Positions 8,363 through 17,334 of a DNA stretch of 64,000 nucleotides are shown here, piece by piece. The stretch's first letter is position 1. Each line of letters begins with the position of its first letter. The notes beneath the pieces were generated by a model that had not been told where the DNA came from, searched no databases, and saw nothing but the letters and a program-made list of their open reading frames with translations. The stretch comes from Streptomyces smyrnaeus (GTDB lineage: Bacteria > Actinomycetota > Actinomycetes > Streptomycetales > Streptomycetaceae), in contig NZ_JAFFZM010000026.1 in NCBI RefSeq assembly GCF_017676345.1, positions 23,000 to 86,999 of the forward strand, written 5' to 3'. The position numbers and the translations under genes are program-made.

Positions 8363-9520
8363 ATGAGCGTCATGACTCAGACGGAGACGACCGTCGGTAT
8401 CGGCGGTGCCGCGGAGAGCACCGACATGGTGCTCAACATCGGCCCGCAGCACCCGTCCACGCACGGCGTGCTGCGGCTGCGGCTGGTTCTGGACGGTGAG
8501 CGGATCGAGCATGCCGAGCCGGTGGTCGGCTATATGCACCGGGGCGCGGAGAAGCTCTTCGAGGCGCGCGACTACCGGCAGATCATCGTGCTCGCCAACC
8601 GCCACGACTGGCTGTCGGCGTTCTCCAACGAGCTGGGCGTGGTGCTCGGTGTCGAGCGGATGCTCGGCATGGAGGTGCCCGAACGCGCGGTGTGGACCCG
8701 CACCCTGCTCGCCGAGCTTAACCGGGCGCTCAACCATCTGATGTTCCTGGGCTCCTATCCGCTGGAGCTGGGCGGCATCACGCCGGTCTTCCACTCCTTC
8801 CGGGAGCGCGAGGAGCTGCAGAACGTGATGGAGGAGGTCTCCGGCGGCCGGATGCACTACATGTTCAACCGTGTCGGCGGTCTCAAGGACGACCTCCCGG
8901 CGGGCTGGCGGGACCGGGCCAGGCAGGCGGTGGCGGCCGTCCGCAGCCGGATGGACACCTTCGACAAACTGGTGCTCGGCAACGAGATCTTCCGGGGCCG
9001 CACCCGGGACGTCGGCGTCCTGAGCCCCGAACTGGTGCACGCGTACGGGGTGAGCGGGCCGATCGCCCGGGCGTCCGGCGTCGATTTCGACCTGCGCCGC
9101 GACGAGCCGTACCTCGCCTACGGCGAGCTGGCGGATGTGCTGAGGGTGAGCACCCGGCAGGAGGGCGACTGCCTGGCCCGCTTCGAGGTGCTGCTCGACC
9201 AGACGCACAACTCCCTGGACCTGGCCGACGCCTGTTTGGACCGGCTCGCCCAGCTGCCGCCCGGCCCCGTCAACCAGCGGCTGCCGAAGGTGCTCAAGGC
9301 CCCGGAGGGCGCCACCTACACCTGGACGGAGAACCCGCTGGGCCTCAACGGCTACTACCTGGTCTCCAAGGGGGAGAAGACACCCCACCGGCTCAAGCTG
9401 CGCTCGGCCTCCTTCAACAACATCCAGGCGCTGACCCAGCTGCTGCCCGGGACGCTGGTCGCGGACATGGTCGCCATCCTGGGGTCGTTCTTCTTCGTGG
9501 TGGGCGACATCGACAAGTAG
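8363..9520 (+). CDS. Stand-alone NADH-quinone oxidoreductase subunit D paralogue
   Basis: Encodes a 385-residue NuoD-like protein (49-kDa subunit family, descended from the [NiFe] hydrogenase large subunit). Family motifs: NIGPQHPSTHGVLRL, YMHRGAEKLFE, GSYPLELGGITPVF, and the C-terminal GDIDK. It is shorter than the NuoD of a typical 14-gene nuo operon, and no other nuo gene is nearby, so it is a paralogue (called nuoD2 in Streptomyces). The ATG at 8363 follows GGAGGAGGAAG; a second ATG lies three codons on. Whether it replaces NuoD or joins another complex is unknown. Confidence 0.9.
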   Translation: MSVMTQTETTVGIGGAAESTDMVLNIGPQHPSTHGVLRLRLVLDGERIEHAEPVVGYMHRGAEKLFEARDYRQIIVLANRHDWLSAFSNELGVVLGVERMLGMEVPERAVWTRTLLAELNRALNHLMFLGSYPLELGGITPVFHSFREREELQNVMEEVSGGRMHYMFNRVGGLKDDLPAGWRDRARQAVAAVRSRMDTFDKLVLGNEIFRGRTRDVGVLSPELVHAYGVSGPIARASGVDFDLRRDEPYLAYGELADVLRVSTRQEGDCLARFEVLLDQTHNSLDLADACLDRLAQLPPGPVNQRLPKVLKAPEGATYTWTENPLGLNGYYLVSKGEKTPHRLKLRSASFNNIQALTQLLPGTLVADMVAILGSFFFVVGDIDK

Positions 9521-9555
9521 GCCGACGGCGACACGTGGGCCGACGGCGACACGTG
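9520..9555 (+). repeat. 18-bp tandem duplication after nuoD2
   Basis: GGCCGACGGCGACACGTG occurs twice head to tail, beginning at the last base of the nuoD2 stop codon. It is probably a small slippage duplication with no clear role. Confidence 0.75.
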
Positions 9556-9626
9556 GGCGCAGACCGGACCGGGGCCGAGCGGGGTCCCGGTCCCGCCGTC
9601 GGCCCCGCCGTCCCGTCAGGGCGCCG

Positions 9627-10568
9627 TCAGGACGACGAGCGTGCCTTGCGCCTGCTGCGGCCGAAGAAGTCGAAACCGCCGTCCGTGCCACCGTCGTCGC
9701 CGTCGCTGCCGTCCGGTGACCCGGGGGCGCCGGACCCGCTCACGTCGCTCCTGGCATCTCCCGAGCCGGTGGAGCCCGGTCCGATGGCGGCCGGACCGGC
9801 CATGCCCGATCCGGTGGTGCCCGATCCGGGGGCCTCCGGGCCGGAGGGGTCGGCCTTCTCCTGCCCGGCCGGCCGCTCACCCTCCGCCCATGTGCGCGGC
9901 TGTGCCTGCGGCGGCACGACAGCGGCTGCCCGGCTGGCCCGCAGCCGCTCCTCCGCACGCTGCCGCACCGCGCTGCGGGCCAGCGCGTCCAGGGCCTCGT
10001 TCGCCTGCCGGTAGGTCAGCGGCGTCGGTGCCCCGGAGCTGTGCCGGTGGTCGGTGGCCGAGGTGGTGAGCGCCTTGGCCAGGCCCGTGGTGCCGGCCTC
10101 CAGCTCCAGCTGTCTGCGCCCCTCCAGGGCACTGGCCCGCTCCGTCTCGGCGTTGGCGTAGCGGCGCAGCAGATCGGCGTGCTCGGAGCGCAGCCGGGCC
10201 AGCTCGGCACGCTTCTCGCGGAGCTTGCCGTCCAGCTTGGTGCGGGCCTCGCGCAGCTCCTCCGCCTCGCCCTCCAGCTCCGCCTGCTTCTCCTCGGCCC
10301 GCCAGGCCGAGCTGGCCAGCTGCGCCTTGAGGTCGCCGACCTGTTTGCCCGCCGCGCGGTCCCAGCGGCGCAGCAGCACGGCACCGGTGACGGCGGCGGC
10401 CGCCGCTGCGGCGGCGAGCGCGCGCAGCGTGACCGTCTCCCAGTCGGCGACGCCCGGCTCACCGATCAGCCAGGCGCTACCGGCGCAGGCCAGCGCGGCC
10501 GCCGCCACGGACACCGGAGGGAGGCGGCGGTGCAGCGGCGGGGAATGGCGATGACGTCCACGTGGCAT
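9627..10568 (-). CDS. Membrane-anchored coiled-coil protein of unknown function
   Basis: The 313-residue protein has a basic N-terminus, two hydrophobic helices (PVSVAAAALACAGSAWLIG and LRALAAAAAAAAVTGAVLL), then a long charged coiled coil over about residues 75-150 (repeated Glu/Lys/Arg with Leu spacing). A Pro/Ala middle follows, with a Gly/Ser-rich disordered tail holding repeated GSG-type motifs and ending in a basic cluster. No enzymatic motif was seen. It lies 51 bp downstream of the betaine-binding protein on the same strand. Function is unknown; a scaffold or envelope role is only a guess. Confidence 0.8.
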   Translation of the reverse strand: MPRGRHRHSPPLHRRLPPVSVAAAALACAGSAWLIGEPGVADWETVTLRALAAAAAAAAVTGAVLLRRWDRAAGKQVGDLKAQLASSAWRAEEKQAELEGEAEELREARTKLDGKLREKRAELARLRSEHADLLRRYANAETERASALEGRRQLELEAGTTGLAKALTTSATDHRHSSGAPTPLTYRQANEALDALARSAVRQRAEERLRASRAAAVVPPQAQPRTWAEGERPAGQEKADPSGPEAPGSGTTGSGMAGPAAIGPGSTGSGDARSDVSGSGAPGSPDGSDGDDGGTDGGFDFFGRSRRKARSSS

Positions 10569-10619
10569 GGCTGGGAATTTACCGTGTGCCGCTGCGGGGA
10601 CGACACCGGACGAACCGTG

Positions 10620-11654
10620 TCATGCGAGTCCCTTGCTCTTGAGGTAGTCCTCGGCCACGTCCGCGGGCTTCTCGCGGTCCTGGTCGACCTTGCGGTTGAG
10701 CTCGGTCAGGTCCTTGGTGGTGAGGGTGCGGGTGAGCTTGCCGAGCGCCTCGGCGACCTTCTTGCCGCCGGCGTCCTTCGCGTTGACGACCGGCACGATG
10801 TTGTCCGCGTTCTGGAGCTTCTTGTCGTCCTTGAGCAGCACCAGGTCGAACTGGTCGAGGGTGGCGTCCGTGGTGGTCGTCAGCACCAGTTGGTCCTTGC
10901 CGTCCTTGACGGCCTGCTTGGACTGGCTGGTGCCGACGCCCTTGGGGTCGATGCCCTTGACGTCGATCCCGTAGGTCTTCTCCAGACCCGGCCGGCAGAA
11001 CGGGCGGGTCTCGCACTCGTCGCCCGCGGCGATGGTGACGCGCTGCTTGGACCGGCCCAGATCGCTGAGGGTCTTGAGGTCGTGCTTGTCGGCGTAGTCC
11101 TTCGAGACCGCGAACGCGTTCTGGTCCACCGCGTCACCGGCCTCCAGCACCTTCAGCCCGCGCGGGCCGGCCAGCTTGCGCAGCGCCTCGACGGTCTTGT
11201 CCGCGTCGCTGGAGGCGACCGGCTTCGCCTTGGGGCCGTTCTTCTTGGCGTTGAGGAACTCGGCCATCGTCGCGGCGTACTCCGGTACGACGTCGATGCG
11301 GCCCTTCTCCAGCTCGGGCGCGTACAGCTCGCGGTTCTTGACCTTCTTGACGGTGGTCTTGTAGCCCGCCTCGGACAGCACTCCGGCGTAGAGCTCGGAG
11401 AGGATCTGCGACTCGGTGAAGCCCGCCGAGCCGACGACCAGGCTGCCCTTGCCGCCGCCGGAGCCGGCGTCCTTCTTCTCCAGGTCGTTGCCGCCGCAGG
11501 CGGCCAGCGAGAGCGCCAGTGCGGTGACGGCACCGCCGGCGGCGAGGGCGCGCCGGGTGACCGTTCTGCGCCCTGTGGTGGTGTGCTGCCCGGTCGGGTC
11601 GTGCTGCGCGGCGGTGGGGTGCGCGCTCCGGGAGGTGCGGTAGGGGGCCATCAT
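10620..11654 (-). CDS. Glycine betaine/choline-type ABC transporter substrate-binding lipoprotein
   Basis: A 344-residue extracytoplasmic binding protein of the OpuAC/ProX/OsmF family. It has a long N-region, an Arg pair, and a lipobox LSLAAC around residues 43-48 for lipid anchoring. The mature part starts with a Gly/Lys/Asp linker followed by SLVVGSAGFTESQILSEL, typical of quaternary-amine binding proteins, and ends with AEDYLKSKGLA. Two consecutive ATG codons make the start 11654 or 11651. It follows the two permease genes in one minus-strand unit, with its ATPase encoded divergently. Confidence 0.9.
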   Translation of the reverse strand: MMAPYRTSRSAHPTAAQHDPTGQHTTTGRRTVTRRALAAGGAVTALALSLAACGGNDLEKKDAGSGGGKGSLVVGSAGFTESQILSELYAGVLSEAGYKTTVKKVKNRELYAPELEKGRIDVVPEYAATMAEFLNAKKNGPKAKPVASSDADKTVEALRKLAGPRGLKVLEAGDAVDQNAFAVSKDYADKHDLKTLSDLGRSKQRVTIAAGDECETRPFCRPGLEKTYGIDVKGIDPKGVGTSQSKQAVKDGKDQLVLTTTTDATLDQFDLVLLKDDKKLQNADNIVPVVNAKDAGGKKVAEALGKLTRTLTTKDLTELNRKVDQDREKPADVAEDYLKSKGLA

Positions 11655-11692
11655 GCGTCCATTCGTCCAGGTGTGGTTCGTGGTGGGGGCCG

Positions 11693-12382
11693 TCAGGTGG
11701 GCGCCGGGCTGCGGGCGGGCCGGCGCCGCATCGGGTCCAGGAGCCGTTCGGCGAGGGTCAGGGTGCGCTCGACCAGCAGGGCCAGGACGGCCACGAGCAG
11801 GGCGCCCGCGACCACCTGCGGGGTGTCGTAGTTGCCGAACCCGGCCGTGATCAGCCGGCCGAGACCGCCGCCGCCCGGCAGCGCCGCGAGCGTCGCCGTG
11901 GCGACGAGCTGCACCGCGGCGGTCTGGACCCCGGTCATGATCAGCGGAAGGGCGAGGGGGAGTTCGACCTGGCGCAGCAGCTGCAGGCCCGTCATCCCCA
12001 TGCCCCGGGCCGCCTCGACGACCTCCCGGTCGGCCTCGCGCACTCCGGTGTAGGCGTTGGTCAGCAGGGGCGGCAGCGCGAACAGCACCAGCGCCACGAT
12101 CGTCGCCCAGTCGCCGTACCGGCCCAGCGGGCCCATCGACAGCAGCACCAGCACGGCGAAGGTGGGCACGGCGCGGCCCGCGTTGGAGAGGTTCACCGCC
12201 AGTGCGCCGCCCCGCCCCACATGGCCGAGCCACAGCGCGAGCGGCAGCGCCAGCGCGCAGGAGAGCAGCAGACACACACCCGTCAGATAGATGTGCTCGC
12301 CCAGGCGTTGGAGCACGCCGCCGTCGCCCGTCCAGTGGGAGCCCGTGGTCAGCCAGGTCCATACGTCGGTGAGGATGCCCAT
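11693..12382 (-). CDS. Glycine betaine-type ABC transporter permease 2
   Basis: A 229-residue inner-membrane permease with five to six helices (for example GVCLLLSCALALPLALWLGH). The EAA-like coupling loop EAARGMGMTGLQLLRQVELPLALP contacts the ATPase. It lies 5 bp after its paralogue permease and 38 bp before the binding protein. The ProW/OpuCB/OpuCD-type fold and the sequence TAAVQLVATATLAALPGGGGLG support uptake of compatible solutes; the exact substrate cannot be read from sequence. Confidence 0.9.
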   Translation of the reverse strand: MGILTDVWTWLTTGSHWTGDGGVLQRLGEHIYLTGVCLLLSCALALPLALWLGHVGRGGALAVNLSNAGRAVPTFAVLVLLSMGPLGRYGDWATIVALVLFALPPLLTNAYTGVREADREVVEAARGMGMTGLQLLRQVELPLALPLIMTGVQTAAVQLVATATLAALPGGGGLGRLITAGFGNYDTPQVVAGALLVAVLALLVERTLTLAERLLDPMRRRPARSPAPT

Positions 12383-12387
12383 GCCGC

Positions 12388-13149
12388 TCAGCCCGCCTTC
12401 CCCACCAGGTCGTGCGTGGAGGCGGCGGTCGGTGCCGACGGGCCGCGTACGGCGCGCTTGCGGGTACGTGCGCGGGTCCAGGGCGTCAGCGCCCGCTGGA
12501 GCCACAGCAGCAGCAGATCGGCGACGACCGCCAGCACGACGCAGATGGCCGAGGCCGTCAGCACCTGTGCCTTGAAGAAGCTCTCCATACCGTCGTAGAT
12601 GAGATTGCCCAGCCCGCCGTAACCGACGATCGCGCCGACCGTGGTCAGCGACACCGCCGTGACCGTGGCGATCCGTACGCCCGCCAGCAGCGCGGGCAGC
12701 GCCAGCGGCAGCTCCACCTCGAACAGCAGCCTTCCCGACCCGTACCCCATGCCTCGCGCGGCCTCCCGGGCCTCGCCCGGCACCGCGTCGAGTCCCGCCA
12801 GGATGTTGCGCACCAGCACGGTGAGGGAGTACAGCACCAGCCCCGTCACCACCACGGCGGCCGACAGTCCGAAGACGGGCAGCAGCAGCGCGAACATCGC
12901 CAGTGAGGGGACCGTGTAGAGGATCGTCGTCACCGCCAGCGCCGGGGCGCGTGCCGCTCGCCAGCGCCGGGCCGCCACCGCCAGCGGCAGGGCGAGCAGC
13001 AGTGCGATGGCGATGGAGAGCGCGGTGATCCAGATGTGCTCCACGGTCGCGTCGAGCAGTTCGCTCTGCCGGGTGCGCAGATACTCCCCGCACAGCCACT
13101 CGTTCTGCGCGAGGCAGCCCTGCGGGCCGCCTGCCGCCGCGCTGCTCAT
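12388..13149 (-). CDS. Glycine betaine-type ABC transporter permease 1
   Basis: A 253-residue permease, first gene of the minus-strand transporter unit. The helix AIALLLALPLAVAARRW and the coupling loop EAREAARGMGYGSGRLLFEV are visible. Its N-terminus (about 40 residues with two Cys before the first helix) is longer than in permease 2. The start MSSAAAGG follows GGGAGGTGACC. It diverges from the ATPase gene across a 229-bp control region. Confidence 0.9.
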   Translation of the reverse strand: MSSAAAGGPQGCLAQNEWLCGEYLRTRQSELLDATVEHIWITALSIAIALLLALPLAVAARRWRAARAPALAVTTILYTVPSLAMFALLLPVFGLSAAVVVTGLVLYSLTVLVRNILAGLDAVPGEAREAARGMGYGSGRLLFEVELPLALPALLAGVRIATVTAVSLTTVGAIVGYGGLGNLIYDGMESFFKAQVLTASAICVVLAVVADLLLLWLQRALTPWTRARTRKRAVRGPSAPTAASTHDLVGKAG

Positions 13150-13378
13150 ACCGGTCACCTCCCTGCGCCGTGCGGTCCTCGACGAGGTCCGGGCGTCATG
13201 CAACGACGACGGCCGACCCTATCCCGGCGGACTGACAATCGGTCCGCAGTGCAGTACCCCGGAAGCACACCGTTCATCCTCTGGGCCGAGGATTGTCGGT
13301 GGCGCGTGTTTCGGTGTGCGGTACGCCCGGAACAACCGGAAAGCCGGGCCGGACCGGCCGGAGACGAGGATGGGGCAG

Positions 13379-14560
13379 ATGATTCGCTTCGAGAACGTGG
13401 CCAAGCGCTACCCCGACGGGACCGTCGCCGTGGAGGGGCTCTCCTTCGAGGTGGCCGAGGGGGAACTGGTCACTCTCGTCGGCCCTTCGGGCTGCGGCAA
13501 GACCACCACGATGAAGATGGTCAACCGGCTCATCGAACCGACCGAGGGGCGCATCCTGGTCGACGGTGCGGACATCGCCCGCGCCGAACCGGTCGAGCTG
13601 CGCCGCCGGATGGGCTACGTCATCCAGCAGACCGGGCTCTTCCCGCACCGCACCGTGCTGGACAACACCGCCACCGTCCCGCACCTGCTGGGCTGGTCCA
13701 AGGCCCGCAGGCGCGAACGCGCCCGGGAGCTGCTGGACCTGGTGGGCCTGGACCCGGACGTGTACGGCGACCGCTACCCCGAGCAGCTCAGCGGCGGTCA
13801 GCGGCAGCGCGTCGGCGTCGCCCGGGCGCTGGCGGCCGACCCGCCCGTGCTGCTGATGGACGAACCCTTCGGCGCCGTCGACCCCGTGGTGCGCGAGCAC
13901 CTGCAGAACGAGTTCCTGCGGCTCCAGTCGCGGCTGCACAAGACGGTGCTGTTCGTCACCCACGACATCGAGGAGGCCGTCCGCCTCGGCGACCGGATCG
14001 CCGTCTACGGAGAGGGCCGCATCGAGCAGTTCGACTCGCCCGCCACCGTGCTGGGCGCTCCCGCCTCCCCGTACGTGGCCGACTTCGTCGGCGCCGACCG
14101 CGGCCTCAAGCGGCTGTCGGTCACCCCGATAGAGACCGGCGACCTGGAGCAGCCGCCGACCCTGCATCTGAGCGACGGGCTGTCCGAGGCGACCGCGCGG
14201 ATGGCGACCGACGGCGCCCGCTGGGCCGTCGTGCTGGACGGCGCCGACGAACTGCACGGCTGGGTCTCCGCCACCGCCCTCGCCGAGGCGGCGGTCCGCG
14301 ACGCGGACGGCTCGGGCACGGTCGGCGACCACGCGCGGCGCATGGAGGCGTGGCTGCCGCTGGGCTCCTCACTCAAGCAGGCGTTCAGCACGATGCTCCA
14401 GCAGGACGCCGGCTGGATCGCCGTGCTGGACAAGGCGGACCGGTTCGTCGGCGTCCTCACCCCGGCCAAGCTGCACGAGGCGCTGCGGCGTTCGGTCGAC
14501 GCGGACGCCCGCGCGGTGGCCCGCCAGGACGTCGAGCTGGAGACGATCGAGAGCTCCTGA
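13379..14560 (+). CDS. Glycine betaine-type ABC transporter ATP-binding protein with CBS domains
   Basis: A 393-residue energising subunit of the OpuA/ProV type. Walker A GPSGCGKTTTMKM near residue 36, Q-loop IQQTGLFPHRTV, signature LSGGQRQRVGVARAL, Walker B PVLLMDEPFGAVDP and the H-loop FVTHDIEEA are all present. Residues about 265-385 form a CBS pair (WAVVLDGADELHGWVS ... WIAVLDKADRFVGVL). In OpuA-type importers this pair senses ionic strength or c-di-AMP, and a c-di-AMP synthase (disA) lies in this window. The start MIRFENV has GAGG 9 bases upstream; an in-frame ATG three codons earlier (13370) is possible. Confidence 0.93.
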   Translation: MIRFENVAKRYPDGTVAVEGLSFEVAEGELVTLVGPSGCGKTTTMKMVNRLIEPTEGRILVDGADIARAEPVELRRRMGYVIQQTGLFPHRTVLDNTATVPHLLGWSKARRRERARELLDLVGLDPDVYGDRYPEQLSGGQRQRVGVARALAADPPVLLMDEPFGAVDPVVREHLQNEFLRLQSRLHKTVLFVTHDIEEAVRLGDRIAVYGEGRIEQFDSPATVLGAPASPYVADFVGADRGLKRLSVTPIETGDLEQPPTLHLSDGLSEATARMATDGARWAVVLDGADELHGWVSATALAEAAVRDADGSGTVGDHARRMEAWLPLGSSLKQAFSTMLQQDAGWIAVLDKADRFVGVLTPAKLHEALRRSVDADARAVARQDVELETIESS

Positions 14561-14576
14561 GGCAGCGGGCCCCCGC

Positions 14577-15968
14577 TCAGTCGGCGGCGAGGTCGGTCAG
14601 CGCTTCCAGGACGCTGCGGTGGAAGGTGGGGAAGGCGTACATCATGTCGCGCAGTGTCGCGGTGGGCACCGCCGCGCGGACCGCGACAGCGAGCCCGTAC
14701 AGCACCTCGCCGCCCATCGGCCCGGCCGCCGTCGCGCCCACCAGGACGCCGCGGTCCGCGTCCTCCACCAGTTTGACCAGGCCCTCGTTGCCCGCCTTGT
14801 GGATCCAGCCGCGGACCCCGGCGGGCAGCTGGGCCAGCCCGGTGCGTACGGTCAGCCCCCGCTCGCGTGCCCTGGCCTCGGTCAGCCCGACGGAGCCGAT
14901 CTCCGGGTCGGTGAAGGTCACACGGGGCACCGCGCGGTAGTCGGCGCCGGGACCGGGCTCGCCCAGCCCCGCCTCGGCGAGGATGGCGCGTGCGGCCACT
15001 TGTGCCTGGTAGACCGCCACATGGGTGAAGGCGCCCTCGCCGACCAGGTCGCCGACGGCCCACACGCCGGGTGCGGCCCGCAGATGCGCGTCCACCTCCA
15101 CCCGGCGGGCGTCCTGCGCCAGGCCCAGCGCCTCCCGGTCCAGCGCGTCCAGCCGGGGCCGCCGCCCGGTGGCCACCAGCAGCCGTTCGGCGGACAGTTC
15201 CGCACCGTCCTCCAGGGTGAGGGTGAAGACGCCGTCCGCGTACCGCGCGGCCTTGGCACGCGCCTGGGTCCGTACGGTCAGGCCCTCCTCGCGCAGCACC
15301 CGCAGCAGCAGGTCACCGGCCTCCGGCTCCTCCACCGAGACGACTCGCGCGGACGCCTCGACGAGGGTGACCCGGGTGCCGAACCGGGCGTAGGCCTGGG
15401 CGAGTTCGACCCCCACCGCGCCTGCGCCCAGCACCAGCAGCGAGGCCGGGGCCTCGGCGGCGGAGACGGCCTGGCGGTTCGTCCAGTACGGCACCTGGTC
15501 GAGGCCGGAGACCGGCGGCACCGCGGGGCCGCTGCCGGTCGCCAGGACGACACCGCGTCGCGCGGTGAACGTCTCCCGCCCCGTCCCGCTCTCGACCTCC
15601 ACCCGGCCCTGCCCGGTGAACCTGCCGCGACCGCGTACGAAGTGGCCGCCCTGGCCGGTGAACCGCTCGACTGCCGCGGCGTCGTCCCAGTCGGTCGTCG
15701 CCTCGTCCCGGATGCGTACATGGACGGGAGAGAAGTCCGGCTCCACCCGGGTGCTGCCCGCCATGCCGGGCACCCGCCGCGCCTCGGCGAGCAGATTGCC
15801 GGCCCGGACCATCATCTTGCTGGGCACGCACGCCCAGTACGGGCACTCGCCGCCCAGCAGTTCGGCCTCGACGCCCACCACGTCCAGGCCCGCCTCGGCC
15901 AACTGCCCCGCCACCGCCTCGCCGCCGGGGCCCATCCCCAGCACGACGACATCGCACTCCCGCGCCAT
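14577..15968 (-). CDS. FAD-dependent pyridine nucleotide-disulfide oxidoreductase
   Basis: A 463-residue flavoprotein of the dihydrolipoamide dehydrogenase/mercuric reductase group. FAD motif CDVVVLGMGPGGEAVA, redox-active dithiol GGECPYWACVPSK, NAD(P) motif LLVLGAGAVGVELAQAY and the second FAD motif PGVWAVGDLVGEG are clear. At the C-terminus, the position of the catalytic HAHPT of lipoamide dehydrogenases reads YAFPT, so the usual His is absent. This argues against lipoamide dehydrogenase and for a MerA-like or other disulfide/quinone reductase. It converges on the transporter ATPase with a 16-bp gap. The substrate is unknown. Confidence 0.9.
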   Translation of the reverse strand: MARECDVVVLGMGPGGEAVAGQLAEAGLDVVGVEAELLGGECPYWACVPSKMMVRAGNLLAEARRVPGMAGSTRVEPDFSPVHVRIRDEATTDWDDAAAVERFTGQGGHFVRGRGRFTGQGRVEVESGTGRETFTARRGVVLATGSGPAVPPVSGLDQVPYWTNRQAVSAAEAPASLLVLGAGAVGVELAQAYARFGTRVTLVEASARVVSVEEPEAGDLLLRVLREEGLTVRTQARAKAARYADGVFTLTLEDGAELSAERLLVATGRRPRLDALDREALGLAQDARRVEVDAHLRAAPGVWAVGDLVGEGAFTHVAVYQAQVAARAILAEAGLGEPGPGADYRAVPRVTFTDPEIGSVGLTEARARERGLTVRTGLAQLPAGVRGWIHKAGNEGLVKLVEDADRGVLVGATAAGPMGGEVLYGLAVAVRAAVPTATLRDMMYAFPTFHRSVLEALTDLAAD

Positions 15969-16099
15969 ACGCCCGGCCTCCTCGCTCGTCGGCCCGGCCG
16001 GATGCCACCGCCCCGCGTCAGACCGTGCCACGCCCTGCGGCGAGCATAAGAGCCACCGCCGCCGGGGGCATCCCGCACGCCGGTCCCGGGGGCCGCGCC

Positions 16100-17149
16100 T
16101 TACGGCAGCCCCGGCGCCGGCCCGTACCCGCCTTCCGCCTCGAACCCCGCCCCGCACCCCACCTCGCACACCAGCCAGCCGAAACCGCCCAGGCCCCCGG
16201 CGTCCAGCAGCTCCGCGGCCTCGCCGGCCGCGCTCAACTCCCGCACATACGCCGCGGGGTCGCTGCCGGCCAGCGAGAGCGCGGGGCGGCGTCCTGTGAC
16301 GCCCAGCGCACGCAGCGCCGCGCGCTGGGTCAGCAGCGTGGTGGCGCCGGGCGCGGCCGCGGCCACCGCGTCGAGGGCCACGTGCGAGGTCAGATCGCAG
16401 GAGCCGTCCGGTACCGGGCGGCACTCGTGACCGTCCCGGAAGCCGGTGAGGGTCCCGAAGGGCGGCCGGGCCGCCTGCTCGTGCGCGTAGTCGACGGCGA
16501 CGGCCACCCCCCGGTGCAGGGCGCTCGCCGCCCGCGCCCACGCGGCGTCGCGCGGCTGCCCGATCTCGGCCCGCGCGCCCTCGCCCGCGCCTTCCAGCGG
16601 CCACCAGCGGGTGAGCCACGCGGCGTCGTCGTCCGCCACCGGGGGCCCGAGCCGCTCGGTGCCGTCCGGCTCCACCAGCACCAGCCGCGCGGTGCCCGCC
16701 GCGTCGTTCTCGGCGATGTCCACGGGCACGTTGTCCAGCCACTCGTTGGCGAACAGCAGGCCCTTCAGCGCAGCTCCCGGCCCGGGCAGCTCGTGCTGCC
16801 AGCCGATCGCCGGGTCCAGCCCTGCTGGCCGCTCCCGGTGCTCGACGGCGAGCGGACGCAGCCGGGCCACCACCTCGGCACCGGCCGCCTCCCGCTCCCA
16901 CAGCGCCGCCAGTACACCGGTCAGCAGCTCCCCCTCGCCGGCCCCGACGTCCACCAGGTCCAGCGGCTCGGGGTGGCCCAGGGCCTCGTCCACCCGCAGC
17001 AGGAGGCGTGCCACCGCCTCCGCGAAGAGCGCTGAGGCGTGCACGGATGTGCGGAAGTGCGCCGCCGGCGTCCGGTGGGAGTAGAAGCCGTGCGGCCCGT
17101 ACAGTGCGCGTTCGGTGGCCGTGCGCCACCCGGGCGGCTCGGAGCTCAT
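16100..17149 (-). CDS. SAM-dependent methyltransferase, DUF185/MidA (NDUFAF7) family
   Basis: A 349-residue class I methyltransferase. It starts with the family hallmark RALYGPHGFYS, then LDLVDVGAGEGELLTGVL (SAM motif I) and LLFANEWLDNVPVDI. In mitochondria NDUFAF7 methylates an Arg of NDUFS2, the NuoD orthologue, during complex I assembly. A NuoD paralogue lies 7 kb away in this window, which makes a functional link worth testing. ATG at 17149 is chosen because GGTGAGG precedes it; GTG at 17158 is an alternative. Confidence 0.87.
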   Translation of the reverse strand: MSSEPPGWRTATERALYGPHGFYSHRTPAAHFRTSVHASALFAEAVARLLLRVDEALGHPEPLDLVDVGAGEGELLTGVLAALWEREAAGAEVVARLRPLAVEHRERPAGLDPAIGWQHELPGPGAALKGLLFANEWLDNVPVDIAENDAAGTARLVLVEPDGTERLGPPVADDDAAWLTRWWPLEGAGEGARAEIGQPRDAAWARAASALHRGVAVAVDYAHEQAARPPFGTLTGFRDGHECRPVPDGSCDLTSHVALDAVAAAAPGATTLLTQRAALRALGVTGRRPALSLAGSDPAAYVRELSAAGEAAELLDAGGLGGFGWLVCEVGCGAGFEAEGGYGPAPGLP

Positions 17150-17334
17150 GGGCCTCACCGTTTCATGCCCCGCGCCGCGGTCACGGCCGCACGGTGCTCG
17201 CCGGGCCGCGCCGCCGGGCCGGTCTCACCGTTGGTGCGGACCCCCACCCTCCACCTTCCGGAGTATGCGCGGCAGCCAGGGATCGGCCGTCCGGTTGACC
17301 TCTGCACGTACTCGACCTGCATACGCTTAGTTAC

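Noticed and set aside
14577..17129. Apparent 850-residue protein joining the flavin reductase with upstream sequence
   Set aside because: The extra N-terminal part is Arg/Gly-rich shadow sequence of the methyltransferase gene; the reductase has a proper ATG at 15968.
17295..17327. TTGACC ... TACGCT promoter before the histidine kinase at 17335
   Set aside because: The spacer is 21 bp, too long for a normal vegetative promoter; only the -10 position is plausible.
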